Source: Prevotella sp. | GTDB lineage: Bacteria; Bacteroidota; Bacteroidia; Bacteroidales; Bacteroidaceae | Direction of reading: 5' to 3' | Length of the DNA: 64,000 bases | NCBI GenBank assembly: GCA_017471465.1 | Contig: JAFUTI010000025.1 | Location: 1 to 64,000 of the forward strand | Shown: positions 6,265-14,816 of the stretch, piece by piece | How the letters are laid out: the number at the start of each line of letters is the position of its first letter | How positions within the stretch are numbered: the stretch's first letter is position 1 | Translations under genes and position numbers: made by a program | Notes under the pieces: model-generated | Seen by the model: the letters and a program-made list of their open reading frames with translations, nothing else | Databases searched by the model: none | Told to the model about the DNA's origin: nothing

Positions 6265-7762
6265 CTGTCACCTCCTTTCTCGTCACATCAGCCTCTTCCG
6301 CTATCTTCAGCAGGTCGTTCAGCAAGCCCGTGATGACCTTTCCCTGCTCCGCGATATCGTCTGCCAGCCGCGCCGCCTTCTGCGGGTCCTTGCCGACATC
6401 GAGGTGACACAAGGCATCGACATCCATACAGACAGCCTGCGAGGGGCGCACCATCTGGTTGGTCATGTGATGCAGGAACGCCACCTTCACGCTGTCGGCC
6501 TTCTTCGCCTTGTCGTAGGCTATATGCAGTTCCTCGCCCTTGTTCTTCAGTGTCGTCAGCGACTGCTGCAGTTCGGTGCGATGATTGGCCAGGGCCGACT
6601 GCATCTGCTGGAAATCCTCCTGCAGACAGCCTATCTCATCCTGCTGGCGGCTTTCAGGAATCGGTTCATCATAATGTCCCTCCGCTATACGGCCGGCAGC
6701 ATGCGTCAGCTGTCGCAGAGGCAGCAGCTGACGGTGAATGACGAGTCGGCTGAGGACATAAAGCAATGCCATACCGGCTATGGCGATTGCCAAGACATAG
6801 TAAATCAACCGGTTATACTCACCAAAGATATCATCCTTCGGATAGATGATGCCCGCACTCCACCCCAGGTCGCTGAGGTAACGACCGGGGACTGCCGAGC
6901 GCTTAAAGGGTTTATAAAAGACGTAATAGTCCTTGCCATCCATACGGAAAGGCCTGTAGCCCGTCTCGCCCGACACCATCGCCTTGCCAACCTCCACGAC
7001 AGAGGAGTCGGCACCGATGGCCGTCTGATAGACGCCCCGTTCATAGCGCAGCTTCCTGCTGTCGGGATGAACCATATACAAACCTTCTGCATCGAGGAGT
7101 GTGCAATAGGAGTTCGGCGACGGCTTCGTCTCCAAGACGATACGCGAGAGCAGACTCAGCGACACGTCGACGCCGATGACTCCCACCCGTCGGCCTTCGA
7201 TATTGTAGATAGGCAGACAGAAGGTGTTGAGCGGCTCCACCTTCTCCGACATGCCCTTGGCAGGATTCAGCCAACAAGGGTATCCCGACTGCATCGGAGC
7301 AGTATACCACTCCTGACCGGTATAGGGACCATCGCCAAAGGAGTCGCACTTGACGATTGGTGTCATACCGTCGTCACTGCGGCGGTAGTACGACATGAAC
7401 AGATCGTGGTCTTCAAAGAAATGAGGTTCAAAGGCAATGGCACAACCGGCGATATAGGGATTGGACGCCACCAACTCACGACAGCAGACGTCTATCATGT
7501 CAGGACGGTCGAGATGGGACAAGACCACGAAATACACATTGCCGGTCGACTGCTCCACACCCATCAGGATATTGTCGATACGCTGCACCATGGCTTCCAG
7601 CGTCTGCGACGCTTTCTCCAGAGTCTCCTCCTTCACCACCTTACGCGAATAATACAGCATCACAGCCAGTGAAGCCATCAGCAAAACAGACATTGCCGAG
7701 ACGATTGTCACACTGAGTCGGACGGACAGTGGGATGGTCAGGTTTCTGGTTAGTCGTAACAT
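6254..7762 (-). CDS. Cache-HAMP sensor with degenerate kinase domain (pseudokinase)
   Basis: 502 residues. TM about 17-38, dCache-like extracytoplasmic part with TGQEWYTAPMQSGYPCW and YMVHPDSRKL, TM about 318-340, HAMP about 342-395, coiled coil, then a remnant dimerisation helix. Where the following gene has M-T-H-Q-I-R-T-P, this one has HHMTNQMVRP: the phospho-acceptor His is Asn435, and the protein ends at 502 with no ATPase domain. It therefore cannot autophosphorylate; it may act as a ligand-binding partner that heterodimerises with the full kinase encoded directly downstream with an 11-bp overlap. The ATG is only 7 bp after its -7 box, so its mRNA would have almost no leader. Confidence 0.85.
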   Translation of the reverse strand: MLRLTRNLTIPLSVRLSVTIVSAMSVLLMASLAVMLYYSRKVVKEETLEKASQTLEAMVQRIDNILMGVEQSTGNVYFVVLSHLDRPDMIDVCCRELVASNPYIAGCAIAFEPHFFEDHDLFMSYYRRSDDGMTPIVKCDSFGDGPYTGQEWYTAPMQSGYPCWLNPAKGMSEKVEPLNTFCLPIYNIEGRRVGVIGVDVSLSLLSRIVLETKPSPNSYCTLLDAEGLYMVHPDSRKLRYERGVYQTAIGADSSVVEVGKAMVSGETGYRPFRMDGKDYYVFYKPFKRSAVPGRYLSDLGWSAGIIYPKDDIFGEYNRLIYYVLAIAIAGMALLYVLSRLVIHRQLLPLRQLTHAAGRIAEGHYDEPIPESRQQDEIGCLQEDFQQMQSALANHRTELQQSLTTLKNKGEELHIAYDKAKKADSVKVAFLHHMTNQMVRPSQAVCMDVDALCHLDVGKDPQKAARLADDIAEQGKVITGLLNDLLKIAEEADVTRKEVTDEA

Positions 7763-7769
7763 TCTGCTG

Positions 7770-7777
7770 CAAAGTTA
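7770..7777 (-). promoter_or_regulatory. -7 box of the two-sensor operon
   Basis: Minus-strand TAACTTTG followed after CAGCAGA by the ATG; nearly leaderless. Confidence 0.6.
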
Positions 7778-7840
7778 GCAATTAGTGTTGAATTTACAAA
7801 ATAAAACACCTTTTTCTTTCTCTTTTTCACGATAATTTTG

Positions 7841-7848
7841 TATCTTTG
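7841..7848 (+). promoter_or_regulatory. -7 box of the nucleoside kinase gene
   Basis: TATCTTTG, 20 bp before the ATG at 7869. Confidence 0.75.
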
Positions 7849-7868
7849 CCATCAAAACGCCAGAAACC

Positions 7869-9548
7869 ATGTTGCAAATCCGCTGCAAAAACAACAATGT
7901 GACGAAAAGTTTCCCTGAGGGAACGTCGCTGCTCGACGTCTACCTGGAGTTTGCCGACGAGATAAAGCTCCCCCACCCCGTCGTCTCGGCGAAGGTGAAC
8001 AACGTATCGCAAGGACTGAAGTTCCGGCTCTTCCAGAACCGCGACGTGGAGTTCCTCGACGCCCGCGAGGGCAGTGGCCACCGCGTCTACGTCCGGTCGC
8101 TGTCGTTCGTCCTTTACAAGGCTACGAAGGACCTGTTCCCCGCTTCGAAACTGTTTATCGAGCACTCGCTGTGTCGAGGCTACTACTGCAACTTCAAGAA
8201 GAAGGGCAACGACCCGCTGACGGATGACGATGTGCAACAGATTCGCACGAGGATGCAGGAGATTATCGACCTCGACATGCCGTTCCGCCGCACAGAGGCC
8301 ACCAACGAGGAAGCCATCCGCGTGTTTACCGACCGCGGATTCTCCGACAAGGTGAAACTGCTGGAGACCAGCGGACAGTTATACAGCGACTACTACACCC
8401 TGGGCGACACCGTCGACTACTACTACGGTCCGCTGGTGCCCTCGGCCGGCTACCTGAAGGTGTGGGGTCTGGAGCGTTACGAGGAGGGGCTGCTGCTGCG
8501 AGTGCCCGACTGGAACAACCCGTCGCAGCTGGCCGAGAAGGTGGAGCAGCCGAAGACCTTTGAGATGTTTGCCGAGAAGACGCGCTGGGACATCATCATG
8601 CGGCTGTCGAATGCCGGCGACGTGAACAAGGCCATCATGCGCGGTCATGCCTCAGAGCTGATACAGGTCAGTGAGGCCCTTCAGGAGAAGAAGATCGTAC
8701 AGATAGCCGAGGAGATCGACCGCCGCTTCCACCGCAAGAAAAATCCCGTCAGGCTGGTGCTGATAACAGGTCCGTCAAGCTCGGGCAAGTCGACCTTCTG
8801 CAAGCGACTGTCGGTACAGCTGCTGGCCTGTGGTCTGCGCCCCGTCTCGTTCTCTACCGACGACTATTTCGTGAACCGTGTCGACACGCCGAAGCTGCCT
8901 AACGGCGACTACGACTTCGACAATGTGGAGACCGTCGACTACAAACTGTTAGGCGAGCATCTGTCGAAACTGATGAAGGGCGAAGTGGTGGAGGTGCCTG
9001 AGTACAACTTCGTCACCGGCAAGCGCGAATACAACGGCAAACGGCTCCGGCTGTCGGGCGACACGGTGCTCATCATCGAGGGCATCCACGCCCTGAATCC
9101 GCTGCTGACGAAAGGGGTCGACGACGCCCTGAAATACAAGATCTACATCTCGGCCCTCACCAGCATCTCACTCGACGACCACAACTGGATACCCACCCGC
9201 GACAACCGTCTGCTGCGCCGTATCATCCGCGACTACAATAAAGGCGCCTTCACCGCCCAGCAGACCATCAGCCAGTGGAAGAACGTGTGCCAGGCTGAGG
9301 AGCAGTGGATATTCCCGTTTCAGGAGACGGCCGACGTGATGTTCAACTCGGCGCTGAACATTGAGTTTGCAGTCCTGCGCATCCATGCGGAACTCATCCT
9401 CGCCACCGTGCCGAAGAACTGTCCGGAGTACAGCGAGGCCCATCGTCTGCTGAAGTTCATCCACTTCTTCCTGCCCATCAGCGACAAGGAGATACCGCCC
9501 ACCTCGATTATGCGCGAGTTCGTCGGCGGTTCGTCATTCAAATATTAG
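7869..9548 (+). CDS. TGS-domain nucleoside (uridine) kinase family protein
   Basis: 559 residues. The first 65 residues look like a TGS domain; the next part contains FIEHSLCRGYYCNF, resembling the second additional domain of threonyl-tRNA synthetase; from about residue 293 a phosphoribulokinase/uridine kinase domain follows with Walker A GPSSSGKST (about 301-309) and FSTDDYFVNR. This three-part protein is standard in Bacteroidota and is annotated as nucleoside or uridine kinase, which would phosphorylate uridine/cytidine in salvage; the synthetase-like half has no assigned role. Its stop lies 16 bp from the end of menD on the other strand. Confidence 0.85.
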   Translation: MLQIRCKNNNVTKSFPEGTSLLDVYLEFADEIKLPHPVVSAKVNNVSQGLKFRLFQNRDVEFLDAREGSGHRVYVRSLSFVLYKATKDLFPASKLFIEHSLCRGYYCNFKKKGNDPLTDDDVQQIRTRMQEIIDLDMPFRRTEATNEEAIRVFTDRGFSDKVKLLETSGQLYSDYYTLGDTVDYYYGPLVPSAGYLKVWGLERYEEGLLLRVPDWNNPSQLAEKVEQPKTFEMFAEKTRWDIIMRLSNAGDVNKAIMRGHASELIQVSEALQEKKIVQIAEEIDRRFHRKKNPVRLVLITGPSSSGKSTFCKRLSVQLLACGLRPVSFSTDDYFVNRVDTPKLPNGDYDFDNVETVDYKLLGEHLSKLMKGEVVEVPEYNFVTGKREYNGKRLRLSGDTVLIIEGIHALNPLLTKGVDDALKYKIYISALTSISLDDHNWIPTRDNRLLRRIIRDYNKGAFTAQQTISQWKNVCQAEEQWIFPFQETADVMFNSALNIEFAVLRIHAELILATVPKNCPEYSEAHRLLKFIHFFLPISDKEIPPTSIMREFVGGSSFKY

Positions 9549-9564
9549 ACAGAAAGAAGTCCCG

Positions 9565-11109
9565 TTAACGGGCTAACGCGCTATAATAGTCTTTGAAGAC
9601 ACGCTCGTCCTCGTCGGCATCAGTAAACACTTCGAGGAGGACGGGGCGGTCGATCTCTAAATGTAACAAGGTGTCGATGCCCTGTTGCATCTCCGCCATA
9701 GTCGATGCCTTCAAGTAGACGACACCATTCTGTTGGCAGATGCCTTCGGCTGTGGTATGGTGAGCAGCAGCCACCAGGCGGTCGCGGGCCGGACTTTGCT
9801 CTAAGCCGTGAAGCATATTGAAGATGCCACCCTTGCCGTTGTTCAGCAGGAGAATGCGGAAATTCCCTCGCAGGTTCTGGTTCCACAGGGCGTTCTGGTC
9901 GTAGAAAAAGCTGAGATCGCCAATAACGCAGAACACCTTCTCATCAGAAACGACGGAGAAGCCGGCTGCCGTTGACAGCGAACCTTCGATGCCGTTGACA
10001 CCACGGTTGCACCACACGTGGTGACGGGCATAGATATTCGCCAGGCGGATGGCCATGCTGTTGGCATAGTGAAATCCACACAAAGGGTCAGACACTTTGT
10101 GTGATTCGAGGAATTTGATGGTGGCCAGCTGAGAATAGGCAGGCTGGTAAGCGTCGGCAGCGGCACGGATCTTGGCCACAAGCTCGTCCCAAAGGGTGAC
10201 GAACGGATGAGGCTGCTGTTCGAGCAGGAACCGTATCTGGTCGGCCACCACGGCACCGTCGCCCTGAATGACGTGTGTCAGGTTCTGGAACGTGTCGTTC
10301 ACCTCGCCCGGGTCGTTCACCGCCCACGTCTCCTTGGCCTTTCGCAGGAAATGCTTCAGCCGTTTGCTGACGATGGCGCCGCCGATATACAGCACGAAGT
10401 CAGGCACATAGCGCCCGTCATCGCCAACGAGGGCCACCGCCTCGTCAAGGTTTGCGTTCAAAGGCTGACCGGCAATGAGCATCGGGCGCTTCGACTGCAT
10501 GAACATCCGGCAGACATGGCTCAGCACATGAGGAGGCGTGTCGGCAGGAATCAGCTCTATCTTACGTTCGTGAGGCAGTGCGGCAACGGTGAAGTCGAAC
10601 AGAGGTTCCGTGATGGGCACATTGATATGCACCGGAGCCTGACGAACCATCAGTGCCTCGTTCACCAAGCGGTTGCAGTACCAACACCCTTCGGCGTCGT
10701 GAGGTTCGGGCAAGGCGACGGCACGGCGTACAAAACGTCCGAGGGCATCGGGCTGTGGCAGCGTCTGGCCGTCGAGCTGGTCGATCCACGCCTGGGGACG
10801 GTCGGCAGAGACGACCACCAGGGGGATGTGCTGATAGTAAGCCTCAGCGACGGCAGGAGCGAGGTTGAGCAAGGCCGTACCGCTGGTGACGCAGACGACA
10901 ACCGGCTCTTTCAGACACTGGCTCATGCCCAGTGCATAGAAGCCCGCCGAGCGCTCGTCGGTGACGGGATAGCAGCTGATGTCGGGACATACGCTGAGGT
11001 TGTGGACGATGGGAGCGTTACGGCTGCCAGGACAGACGACAGCATGGCGTATGCCATGAGCGACGAGCAGAGCTGTCAGGATATTGACGTTTTGTTTGTT
11101 GGAATACAC
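9565..11109 (-). CDS. menD: 2-succinyl-5-enolpyruvyl-6-hydroxy-3-cyclohexene-1-carboxylate synthase
   Basis: ThDP enzyme adding 2-oxoglutarate to isochorismate, the first committed step of menaquinone synthesis. HAVVCPGSRNAP near the N-terminus is the ThDP/isochorismate signature, FVRRAVALPEP and VHINVPITEPL follow, and GDLSFFYDQNALWN is the C-terminal ThDP-Mg motif. There is no ATG start: a GTG at 11109 gives MYSNKQNVNILTALLVAHGI, which matches how the family begins; a TTG three codons earlier (11118) is the alternative. A GTC-T-GAC palindrome is inserted in frame (about residue 340, reading HKVSDPLC), and a CATAACGT octamer array abuts the start. Last gene of the ROK-ROK-hotdog-menF-menD operon. 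Confidence 0.92.
   Translation of the reverse strand: MYSNKQNVNILTALLVAHGIRHAVVCPGSRNAPIVHNLSVCPDISCYPVTDERSAGFYALGMSQCLKEPVVVCVTSGTALLNLAPAVAEAYYQHIPLVVVSADRPQAWIDQLDGQTLPQPDALGRFVRRAVALPEPHDAEGCWYCNRLVNEALMVRQAPVHINVPITEPLFDFTVAALPHERKIELIPADTPPHVLSHVCRMFMQSKRPMLIAGQPLNANLDEAVALVGDDGRYVPDFVLYIGGAIVSKRLKHFLRKAKETWAVNDPGEVNDTFQNLTHVIQGDGAVVADQIRFLLEQQPHPFVTLWDELVAKIRAAADAYQPAYSQLATIKFLESHKVSDPLCGFHYANSMAIRLANIYARHHVWCNRGVNGIEGSLSTAAGFSVVSDEKVFCVIGDLSFFYDQNALWNQNLRGNFRILLLNNGKGGIFNMLHGLEQSPARDRLVAAAHHTTAEGICQQNGVVYLKASTMAEMQQGIDTLLHLEIDRPVLLEVFTDADEDERVFKDYYSALAR
10077..10103. repeat. GTC-GAC palindrome inside menD
   Basis: CACACAAAGGGTC, A, GACACTTTGTGTG: 13-bp arms with a single mismatch. 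On the coding strand it translates in frame to HKVSDPLC. Same core as the palindrome at 384-418, where it reads HKVSDTL. Confidence 0.75.
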
Positions 11110-11116
11110 TTTTCGC

Positions 11117-11147
11117 AATGACGTTATGACGTTATGTCGTTATGTCG
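11117..11147. repeat. CATAACGT octamer array at the menD start
   Basis: Minus strand: CATAACGA, CATAACGA, CATAACGT, CATAACGT, then CATTGCG running into the first codons of menD. It fills most of the 54-bp gap between menF and menD. A related array sits at 45781-45812. Confidence 0.7.
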
Positions 11148-11163
11148 GGATACCGGGATGACG

Positions 11164-12264
11164 TTAAGCCGTTAATAAGCGGCGCATGGTTTCCAGTTTG
11201 GCCTCGGTCTCCTGCCACTCCTGCTCCATGACACTGTCGCGCAGCAGTCCGCCACCGGCATAGAGATGGCAGCCATCGCCACCGATGTTCATACAGCGCA
11301 GCGAAACATAGAGATGAGTATCGCCCGCCGGGTCGAGCCACCCCATAAAACCGCTGTAGTAACGACGGGGACGGTACTCGTTGCGGACAATAAACTGGAA
11401 CGCCTCGCGCTTCGGCAGTCCGCAGACGGCCGGTGTGGGGTGCAGACGGGCAATGAGGTCGCCAAGATGGCGGTTGTCGGGCAGGGTAAACGTAAAGTCA
11501 CTCCGCAGGTGGACGAGGTTGGCGGCGCGCACCGTCCGCGGTCCCTCCTCGCTGAAGGAGGTCGAAAACTGTTCCAGGCACTCCGCAACATACGTGGCGA
11601 CGATACGCTGTTCCTCAATGTTCTTCGTACTCCACACAGCACTCTCACCCTCGCCGCGAAGCTGGTCACCCTCCAGCCGCATCGTGCCGGCCAGGGCGAT
11701 GGTGCGCCACTCTTCAGCCACACCCTCCAGCAGGATTTCCGGTGTGGCCGTCAGCCAGAGGCCGCTCTGCGGTGTGTAGACCAGGGCAACAAACAGTCGG
11801 GGGTAGAGCTGGCAGGCTCGGAAGAAGAGCATCTCCGGAGAGAGCGACGGCGGCAACGGTTCGTCGGCACTGCGTGCCAGGACAATCTTGCGGAACGTGC
11901 CCTGCATCAGCTGGGCATAGAAGTTGGCAAAGTCGATGGAATAAGCAGCAGAGGGGCCTGTATCACCAGTTACACTGGAGATACCGGAATCAGCAGAAAC
12001 GCCGGTCTGTCCGGAATCACCGTAAAGTCGTGGTGTCTCAGGGACGGCTATCGTCTCCACCTTGTCGGGCCGTATGACGACGAGGGGCTGTGCGGCCGTC
12101 AGTTCAAAGGGGGCGACGACAAATCCCGCCGCACCGTTCAGCTGGGTATATGTCGACAACTCCCGTGTCTGTCCTTCCAGACGGACATAACGGTCGGCAT
12201 GGGGCAGACGGTAGAGGGCGTATGCCGGCGTCTTGGTATCAGGACTTTCGCTGGCTGATGACAT
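11164..12264 (-). CDS. menF: Isochorismate synthase
   Basis: 366 residues from ATG 12264 (MSSASESPDTKTPAYALYRL). Converts chorismate to isochorismate at the entry of the menaquinone branch. The chorismate-binding fold is clear: KIVLARSADEPLP, LFVALVYTPQSGLWLTATPEILL, then IALAGTMRLEGDQ, HLRSDFTFTLPDN, LHPTPAVCGLPK and YYSGFMGWLDPAGDTHLYVSL, ending HLYAGGGLLRDS...E-W-Q-E-T. An upstream in-frame ATG (12345) would force 107 bp of overlap with the thioesterase gene, so the start overlapping by only 26 bp is preferred. menD follows after 54 bp. Confidence 0.9.
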   Translation of the reverse strand: MSSASESPDTKTPAYALYRLPHADRYVRLEGQTRELSTYTQLNGAAGFVVAPFELTAAQPLVVIRPDKVETIAVPETPRLYGDSGQTGVSADSGISSVTGDTGPSAAYSIDFANFYAQLMQGTFRKIVLARSADEPLPPSLSPEMLFFRACQLYPRLFVALVYTPQSGLWLTATPEILLEGVAEEWRTIALAGTMRLEGDQLRGEGESAVWSTKNIEEQRIVATYVAECLEQFSTSFSEEGPRTVRAANLVHLRSDFTFTLPDNRHLGDLIARLHPTPAVCGLPKREAFQFIVRNEYRPRRYYSGFMGWLDPAGDTHLYVSLRCMNIGGDGCHLYAGGGLLRDSVMEQEWQETEAKLETMRRLLTA

Positions 12265-12655
12265 AGTTGGTGACACGGACATTAGAGATGAGCTCACCAG
12301 AGGAGTCGCGGATATCGACATTCCAAACGTGGAGTGTCGACCCACAGTGCAGCAGTCGTGCGTATGCCGTGACGGTATCGCCCTCGGCGACGGCTTTCAC
12401 ATGACTGCCGCTGACCTCGATGCCCACACAGGCACAGCCGGGGCAGAGCGAACAGGAGCCGACGCCCGCCACATTCTCGGCCAGCGCCAGTGAGGCGCCG
12501 CCACTGAGGAAGCCGAAGGGCTGGCGGTTACGCTCGTCGACCCGCATACGGGCCATACATGTATCGTCCTCGGGAGTGGAGATGAACTCCATGCCGAGGG
12601 CGGTACTGAGATTGGGTGTAGAAGAGACGATATCGTTAATCTTGTCGATGTTCAT
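12239..12655 (-). CDS. Hotdog-fold thioesterase, probable DHNA-CoA thioesterase
   Basis: 138 residues of the PaaI/YbgC-like hotdog group. Key signature: RQPFGFLSGGASLALAENVA (residues about 44-63), where the helix with S-G-G-A-S-x-x-L-x-E carries the catalytic carboxylate, and CVGIEVSGSHVKAVAEGDTV. In a menaquinone operon the expected substrate is 1,4-dihydroxy-2-naphthoyl-CoA, the product of MenB. The order ROK - thioesterase - menF - menD with a 26-bp overlap into menF supports this. The substrate itself is inference. Confidence 0.8.
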   Translation of the reverse strand: MNIDKINDIVSSTPNLSTALGMEFISTPEDDTCMARMRVDERNRQPFGFLSGGASLALAENVAGVGSCSLCPGCACVGIEVSGSHVKAVAEGDTVTAYARLLHCGSTLHVWNVDIRDSSGELISNVRVTNYVISQRKS

Positions 12656-12671
12656 TCTTCACTACTCACTT

Positions 12672-13652
12672 TCACTTAAACAGAGAATACTCCGGCACAC
12701 TCCACGCCAGCACACTCGCACCCAGAACATCGCGCTCGTGGTTGTCAATCTGCGACAGGAGCAGCTTTACCTTTCCGCGCATATTTCCAAAGATATGCGC
12801 CTCAAAGGACTCGTAAGTAGGCTCGTAAAGCCATTTGCCGGCAAGGGCGATACCACCGGTCAGGATGATGGCCTCAGGATCGATGATGGACGCATAGTTG
12901 GCAAGGCCCATGCCCAACAGCTGACCTGTCCTGCGGTACACCTCGATAGCCATCTCATCACCCTGCTCACAGCAGTCGGTAATCAGCTTTGGTGTCAGCT
13001 TACTGATATCACGCATCAGCGACGGCTTGTCGCTGGCCGCCATCAGCTCGCAGGCTGTCTGGACGATACCCTTCGAAGCGACGTATGACTCCAGACAACC
13101 ACGGTGACCGCAGCCGCAGAGACGGCCGTTTTGTTCGACACAAGTATGGCCGAACTCACCGGCAAAACCGTTGTTTCCGAAGTGTTCACGGTCCTCAGAG
13201 AAGAAACAGCTTCCCAGACCGACGCCCAGCGCGACGACAATGAAATTCTTCATGCCGTGGGCAGAGCCGAAGGCATATTCGCCGAGGGCTGAAATATGGG
13301 CGTCGTTAGACAGGCCGACAGCCAGTCCGATGCGCTCGCGCAGCATGACCGCCAGGGGGATGGAACCTTTCCACGGCAGGTTAGCCGCGTTCTCGATATA
13401 TCCTGTCTGCGAGTTAGCGCTGGGTGCGCTGACACCGATGGAGCGTATACTCTCATAGCCTCCATTAGCCTCGATCATGGCAACGACACCTTCGCTGAGA
13501 GCGCCGACGAACGCATCAGGATTGTCAAAGCGCGTTGTATCCAAGTGGTCCTTTGCAAAAATATTGCCACGGATGTCCACAACAGCGTAGGTCGTTCTGT
13601 CATTACTGATATCAACGCCAATGACCTTGGTCTTTACAATATTATAAATCAT
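12672..13652 (-). CDS. ROK-family sugar kinase / regulator, copy 1
   Basis: 326 residues, ROK fold. Seen: N-terminal phosphate loop GVDISNDRTTYAVVD (unusual, lacking the common G-G-T), sugar-site SNDAHISALGE with the catalytic Asp117 intact, GEFGHTCV (the E-x-G-H zinc/sugar motif) and the zinc cluster CGCGHRGCLE. No helix-turn-helix, so it is more like a glucokinase/N-acetylhexosamine kinase than a repressor. It is about half identical to its neighbour copy 2 and ends 16 bp before the thioesterase gene, so it is co-transcribed with menaquinone genes. Substrate unknown. Confidence 0.85.
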   Translation of the reverse strand: MIYNIVKTKVIGVDISNDRTTYAVVDIRGNIFAKDHLDTTRFDNPDAFVGALSEGVVAMIEANGGYESIRSIGVSAPSANSQTGYIENAANLPWKGSIPLAVMLRERIGLAVGLSNDAHISALGEYAFGSAHGMKNFIVVALGVGLGSCFFSEDREHFGNNGFAGEFGHTCVEQNGRLCGCGHRGCLESYVASKGIVQTACELMAASDKPSLMRDISKLTPKLITDCCEQGDEMAIEVYRRTGQLLGMGLANYASIIDPEAIILTGGIALAGKWLYEPTYESFEAHIFGNMRGKVKLLLSQIDNHERDVLGASVLAWSVPEYSLFK

Positions 13653-13674
13653 ATCCTTAACTGTAAAAAATTAT

Positions 13675-14655
13675 CTACTTAAACAAGGAGTACTCCTTCA
13701 CCTTCCATGCCAGTACGCTGGCACCGAGGAGGTTGCACTCACGGTCGTCAAGCTGCGATGCCAGCAGCTTCACCTTTCCCCGGATATTGTGGAAAACATG
13801 TATATCGAACGATTGCCAAGCGGGTTCCAACAGCCATTTCCCAGCCTTCGAGATGCCACCGGTCACGATAATCGCCTCAGGATTGAGCACCGACGCGTAG
13901 TTGGCAAGACCAAGTCCCAGCATCTCACCAGTACGACGGTAGACCTCGATCGCCAGCTCGTCGCCCTGGTCACAGAACTGCGTAATCTTTCCCGGCGTCA
14001 ACTTTTCTTCCTGGCGCATCAGCGAAGGCTTGTCGCTCTCGGCCATCACCTCGCGGGCCGTCCTGACGATTCCTTTTGCCGCTGTATAGGTCTCCAGACA
14101 GCCCGCCTTGCCACAGCCGCAGGTACGGCCGTGGATGTCGACGCAGGTATGACCGATCTCACCGGCGTAGCCTTCGTGGCCGAGCGTCATCTTTCCCTCG
14201 GTAAAGATGCAACTGCCCATACCGGAGCCCAGTGTCACGACGATGAAGTCACGGATGCCGTGGGCACTGCCGAAAGCCTGCTCACCGAGGGCCACCACAT
14301 GGGAGTTGTTGGCCACGGCAACGGCCAGTCCCAGACGGTCGCGGAGCATAGCCGACAGGGGGATGACACCCTTCCACGGCAAGTTGGGAGCGTTGACGAT
14401 GCTGCCGGCAAGGAAATTGGCACTCGACACACTGACGCCTACCGAGCGTACCGTCTCGTAGCCGCCGTTCTGCTCCACCAGGTTCAGGATATGCTCGCTC
14501 AGTGTTGACACGAAGTCGTTTATCTCGGGATAATCCTCTGTGGGAAAGCTGTCTTTAGCCATGATATTACCACGGATATCGACAATAGCGAGAATCGTCA
14601 CATCAAGACTGATATCAACGCCAACGACCCTATCCTTAACCATCATGTCACTCAT
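13675..14655 (-). CDS. ROK-family protein, copy 2, with altered catalytic site
   Basis: 326 residues, tandem paralogue of copy 1, 22 bp upstream of it. The zinc cluster (CGCGKAGCLE) and GEIGHTCV are kept, and both end in the same EYSLFK. However the N-D-A motif that carries the catalytic base is replaced: NNSHVVALGE, so position 117 is Asn rather than Asp. The protein is probably unable to phosphorylate sugars well and may be a sugar-sensing partner or regulator of copy 1. First gene of the operon, behind a TACATTTG promoter. Confidence 0.85.
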   Translation of the reverse strand: MSDMMVKDRVVGVDISLDVTILAIVDIRGNIMAKDSFPTEDYPEINDFVSTLSEHILNLVEQNGGYETVRSVGVSVSSANFLAGSIVNAPNLPWKGVIPLSAMLRDRLGLAVAVANNSHVVALGEQAFGSAHGIRDFIVVTLGSGMGSCIFTEGKMTLGHEGYAGEIGHTCVDIHGRTCGCGKAGCLETYTAAKGIVRTAREVMAESDKPSLMRQEEKLTPGKITQFCDQGDELAIEVYRRTGEMLGLGLANYASVLNPEAIIVTGGISKAGKWLLEPAWQSFDIHVFHNIRGKVKLLASQLDDRECNLLGASVLAWKVKEYSLFK

Positions 14656-14685
14656 TATTTCCGGTTTTTTATAGTTAAACAGCTA

Positions 14686-14693
14686 CAAATGTA
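14686..14693 (-). promoter_or_regulatory. -7 box of the ROK-men operon
   Basis: Minus-strand TACATTTG (TAnnTTTG), 30 bp before the start of ROK copy 2. Confidence 0.65.
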
Positions 14694-14776
14694 AGCAATT
14701 TTCCACAACCGTCCAAATCTTTCTCTATTTTTTTGCAAATATTTACCGAAATCGCAAATAATTCCGAAGAATTTAG

Positions 14777-14784
14777 TATCTTTG
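14777..14784 (+). promoter_or_regulatory. -7 box of lysS
   Basis: TATCTTTG, 32 bp before ATG 14817. Confidence 0.75.
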
Positions 14785-14816
14785 CACCCAACAAGCAAAA
14801 AGATTCAAATTTATAT

